From an uncultured Ruminococcus sp. (GTDB lineage Bacteria > Bacillota > Clostridia > Oscillospirales > Ruminococcaceae), in contig CAMHUJ010000098.1 in NCBI GenBank assembly GCA_946188175.1, forward strand, positions 1-6,684: 6,684 bases of DNA, in the 5' to 3' direction. Both the position numbers and the translations under genes were made by a program. Within the stretch, counting starts at the first letter, position 1. Every line of letters begins with the position of its first letter. The notes under the pieces were generated by a model. That model was not told where the DNA came from. It saw only the letters and a list, made by a program, of their open reading frames with translations, and searched no databases. This document shows, piece after piece, positions 5,087-6,684 of this stretch.

Positions 5087-6684
5087 TTATCCTCTCGGAT
5101 AGTTCGGATTCTTGTAGATGATAACGCGGCCGGGAACCTCAGCGAAGACCTCCCAGCGGTTCCGTTCGAGAATCGGCGCGGTGAAGTTGCCGATATCGGT
5201 ATTCGGACCGAAGACGAAGAAATCGAAGGAATCCATATCATTGATCGTCTGCGCAGCCTCATCGACATCGTTCATATCATAGAGATAGATTTCATCGCGC
5301 TCCGCGATATGACCGACATAGAAGGGCGTTGCACTGACGCTTGCATCGCGCGGGATTGTATCGAGCGCATCCTCGACCGCCTGAAACGCGGGTTTGTTCT
5401 CCGCATAGGTTTCGACATTGTCCCAGTAATGCAGCGGCATACCGACAAAGAACAGGATCGCGGCAGAACCGGCAAGGATCGCCAGATCATGCTTTTTCTG
5501 CTCCCCGAGGTCCTCAAGATTGAGCATACTCATATAGAAGAGCAGGCACATCGGTCCGAAGACATAGTGGAATTCCATATCCGCGGCATAGTGATAGCCC
5601 GCGCCGATGACAAGATTCATGACGATCAGCGGCACCATGAGCCAGAAGCGGTGCAGCTTTTTCGTCAGGAACGGGATAAACAGCAGCGGCAGCATCGCCT
5701 GCATGAAGAAATTGATCGTATCCTCATGAATCAGCAGGCTGAAGAAATATGCCGGATCGAGCAGGGTATTCTTAATGACCTCGCCGAGGCCCTTTTCGGA
5801 ATCGACCATGAGCAGACCGAACCGGATGCTTGCCATCATATTGCCGTCGCCGTGAGCGGAGAGCCATTTCGTGATAAAGAGCATATAGACACCGCTGACG
5901 AAGGTCATTGCAATGCCGTGCTTCTGCATCTTGCTGCCCTTCTTCTCGAAGAACAGGAACAGTCCGATGCAGATGATATAGAGCGGGGCATCCTCCTTGA
6001 CGATGCAGACCAGCGCCGCCATGATCCAGATGAAAACCGGATTTTCGCGCTCGATTGCATAGAAGAACCACATCAGCAGCGTCGGAAGGAACGCATTTTC
6101 GTGGAAATCATAGAAGCACGGCGAAACGATCGCAATGCTGAAAATATACATGAAGGTGATGCCGATGAGCGAGATGCCCTTGAAATTGCGGCGCTTCGCA
6201 ATGAGGAACATCGGGATTGCGCCGCCGGCAGCAAGGATACCCTGTGCCCAGAGCAGCACCGTCTCCGACTTGAAGATCTTGTAGAACGGCACCAGCAGAT
6301 AGTAGATATAGGATGCGTGAACATGGAAATGCGAAACCAGCGTATCGCGCTCCGCGGTCGTCATCGGGCTGAGACTGTGGGAGAGCGAATAGAACATCTG
6401 CACGAACAGACCGAAGTCATGGCAGGCGGTACCGAAGAGTCTGTGCTTTGCAACCGTACCGCGGATGATGAAATACGTGACGAGCACCGCCGCACCGAGA
6501 CAGATCAGACCGGCAAAGGTCCACGGCACCTTCTCATAGGGCTTGCGCGAGGGCAGCTTGTTGATGAGATAGTAGATGAATACCAGCGAGACAAACGTCG
6601 TACCGGTCACGAGGAAGAAATTGTTTGCACGCCAGAGCATGCAGCAGTCAAAGAACAGAATCGACAGGATGCCGAAGCTCTGAT
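5087..6684 (-). CDS. DUF2079-type multi-pass membrane protein, N-terminus beyond the window
   Basis: At least 532 codons. Numbering from the Met at 6640, about ten hydrophobic segments are visible between residues 8 and 402, followed by a soluble C-terminal domain (about 412-517). Family-like features: CHDFGLFVQMFYSL (73-86) and HFHVHASYIYYLLVPFYKIF (104-123) in the first large loop, CFYDFHENAFLPTLLMWFFY (175-194), LVCIVKEDAPLYI (210-222), and the terminal IPRDASVSATPFYVGHI (429-445). These match the DUF2079 family as I recall it, which resembles GT-C-type membrane glycosyltransferases, but no substrate is known and no activity is claimed. The Met at 6640 has no ribosome binding site, and the frame stays open to the edge, encoding hydrophobic SFGILSILFFDCC, so the real start is outside. 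It is a single gene bounded by the terminator at 5024-5066. Confidence 0.85.
   Translation of the reverse strand, partial: QSFGILSILFFDCCMLWRANNFFLVTGTTFVSLVFIYYLINKLPSRKPYEKVPWTFAGLICLGAAVLVTYFIIRGTVAKHRLFGTACHDFGLFVQMFYSLSHSLSPMTTAERDTLVSHFHVHASYIYYLLVPFYKIFKSETVLLWAQGILAAGGAIPMFLIAKRRNFKGISLIGITFMYIFSIAIVSPCFYDFHENAFLPTLLMWFFYAIERENPVFIWIMAALVCIVKEDAPLYIICIGLFLFFEKKGSKMQKHGIAMTFVSGVYMLFITKWLSAHGDGNMMASIRFGLLMVDSEKGLGEVIKNTLLDPAYFFSLLIHEDTINFFMQAMLPLLFIPFLTKKLHRFWLMVPLIVMNLVIGAGYHYAADMEFHYVFGPMCLLFYMSMLNLEDLGEQKKHDLAILAGSAAILFFVGMPLHYWDNVETYAENKPAFQAVEDALDTIPRDASVSATPFYVGHIAERDEIYLYDMNDVDEAAQTINDMDSFDFFVFGPNTDIGNFTAPILERNRWEVFAEVPGRVIIYKNPNYPRG

Noticed and set aside
4957..5268. A 103-codon minus-strand frame between the DUF2079 gene and the repressor promoter
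   Set aside because: It overlaps the DUF2079 3' end in another frame and passes through a terminator; its composition is Arg/Ser/Ile-rich shadow sequence.
1..6684. Mobile element, CRISPR array, toxin-antitoxin or phage defence genes
   Set aside because: No transposase, integrase, direct-repeat array or attachment-site duplication at the tRNA 3' end was seen; the remaining content is housekeeping and regulatory genes.

Overview
The window looks like a chromosomal segment of a low-to-mid-GC Gram-positive anaerobe, probably a Clostridia/Oscillospiraceae (Ruminococcus-like) species. This is inferred from strong AAAGGAG-type ribosome binding sites, near-consensus sigma-A promoters, a tRNA gene without encoded CCA, a BlaI/BlaR1-type regulatory pair, and the Firmicutes arrangement SRP RNA - dnaX - ybaB. 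The species cannot be fixed from the sequence alone.

Left block (1-2981, all minus strand): a gene for the signal recognition particle RNA with its own strong promoter is followed by a membrane-anchored TPR protein, dnaX (DNA polymerase III gamma/tau) and the first 35 codons of ybaB/ebfC, which runs off the left edge. The SRP RNA lies under an in-frame N-terminal extension of the TPR reading frame, so a longest-ORF gene call would translate part of an RNA gene. The TPR gene sits between the SRP RNA and dnaX, which are direct neighbours in Bacillus subtilis.

Middle (2982-3273): a tRNA-Pro(CGG) gene is transcribed to the right, divergently from the SRP RNA, from a promoter with a 17-bp spacer and an extended -10. 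An intrinsic terminator follows it. A second perfect hairpin then closes the operon that converges from the right.

Right-centre block (3282-4979, minus strand): a two-gene operon encodes a BlaI/MecI-family winged-helix repressor and a BlaR1/MecR1-family M56 membrane metalloprotease. The genes overlap by ATGA. The promoter carries TTGACA and TATAAT with a 17-bp spacer and two inverted-repeat operators, which implies autoregulation. The protease lacks the penicillin-binding sensor domain and has only a short Pro/Thr-rich tail, and no beta-lactamase or other target gene adjoins, so signal and regulon are unknown.

Right block (5024-6684, minus strand): a terminator and then a large multi-pass membrane protein of the DUF2079 type. 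Its reading frame is still open at the right edge, so the gene is partial. No mobile element, CRISPR array or defence system was recognised. The most unusual items are the short SRP RNA with a small 5' domain, the TPR gene inserted ahead of dnaX without a visible promoter of its own, and the orphan BlaI/M56 pair.
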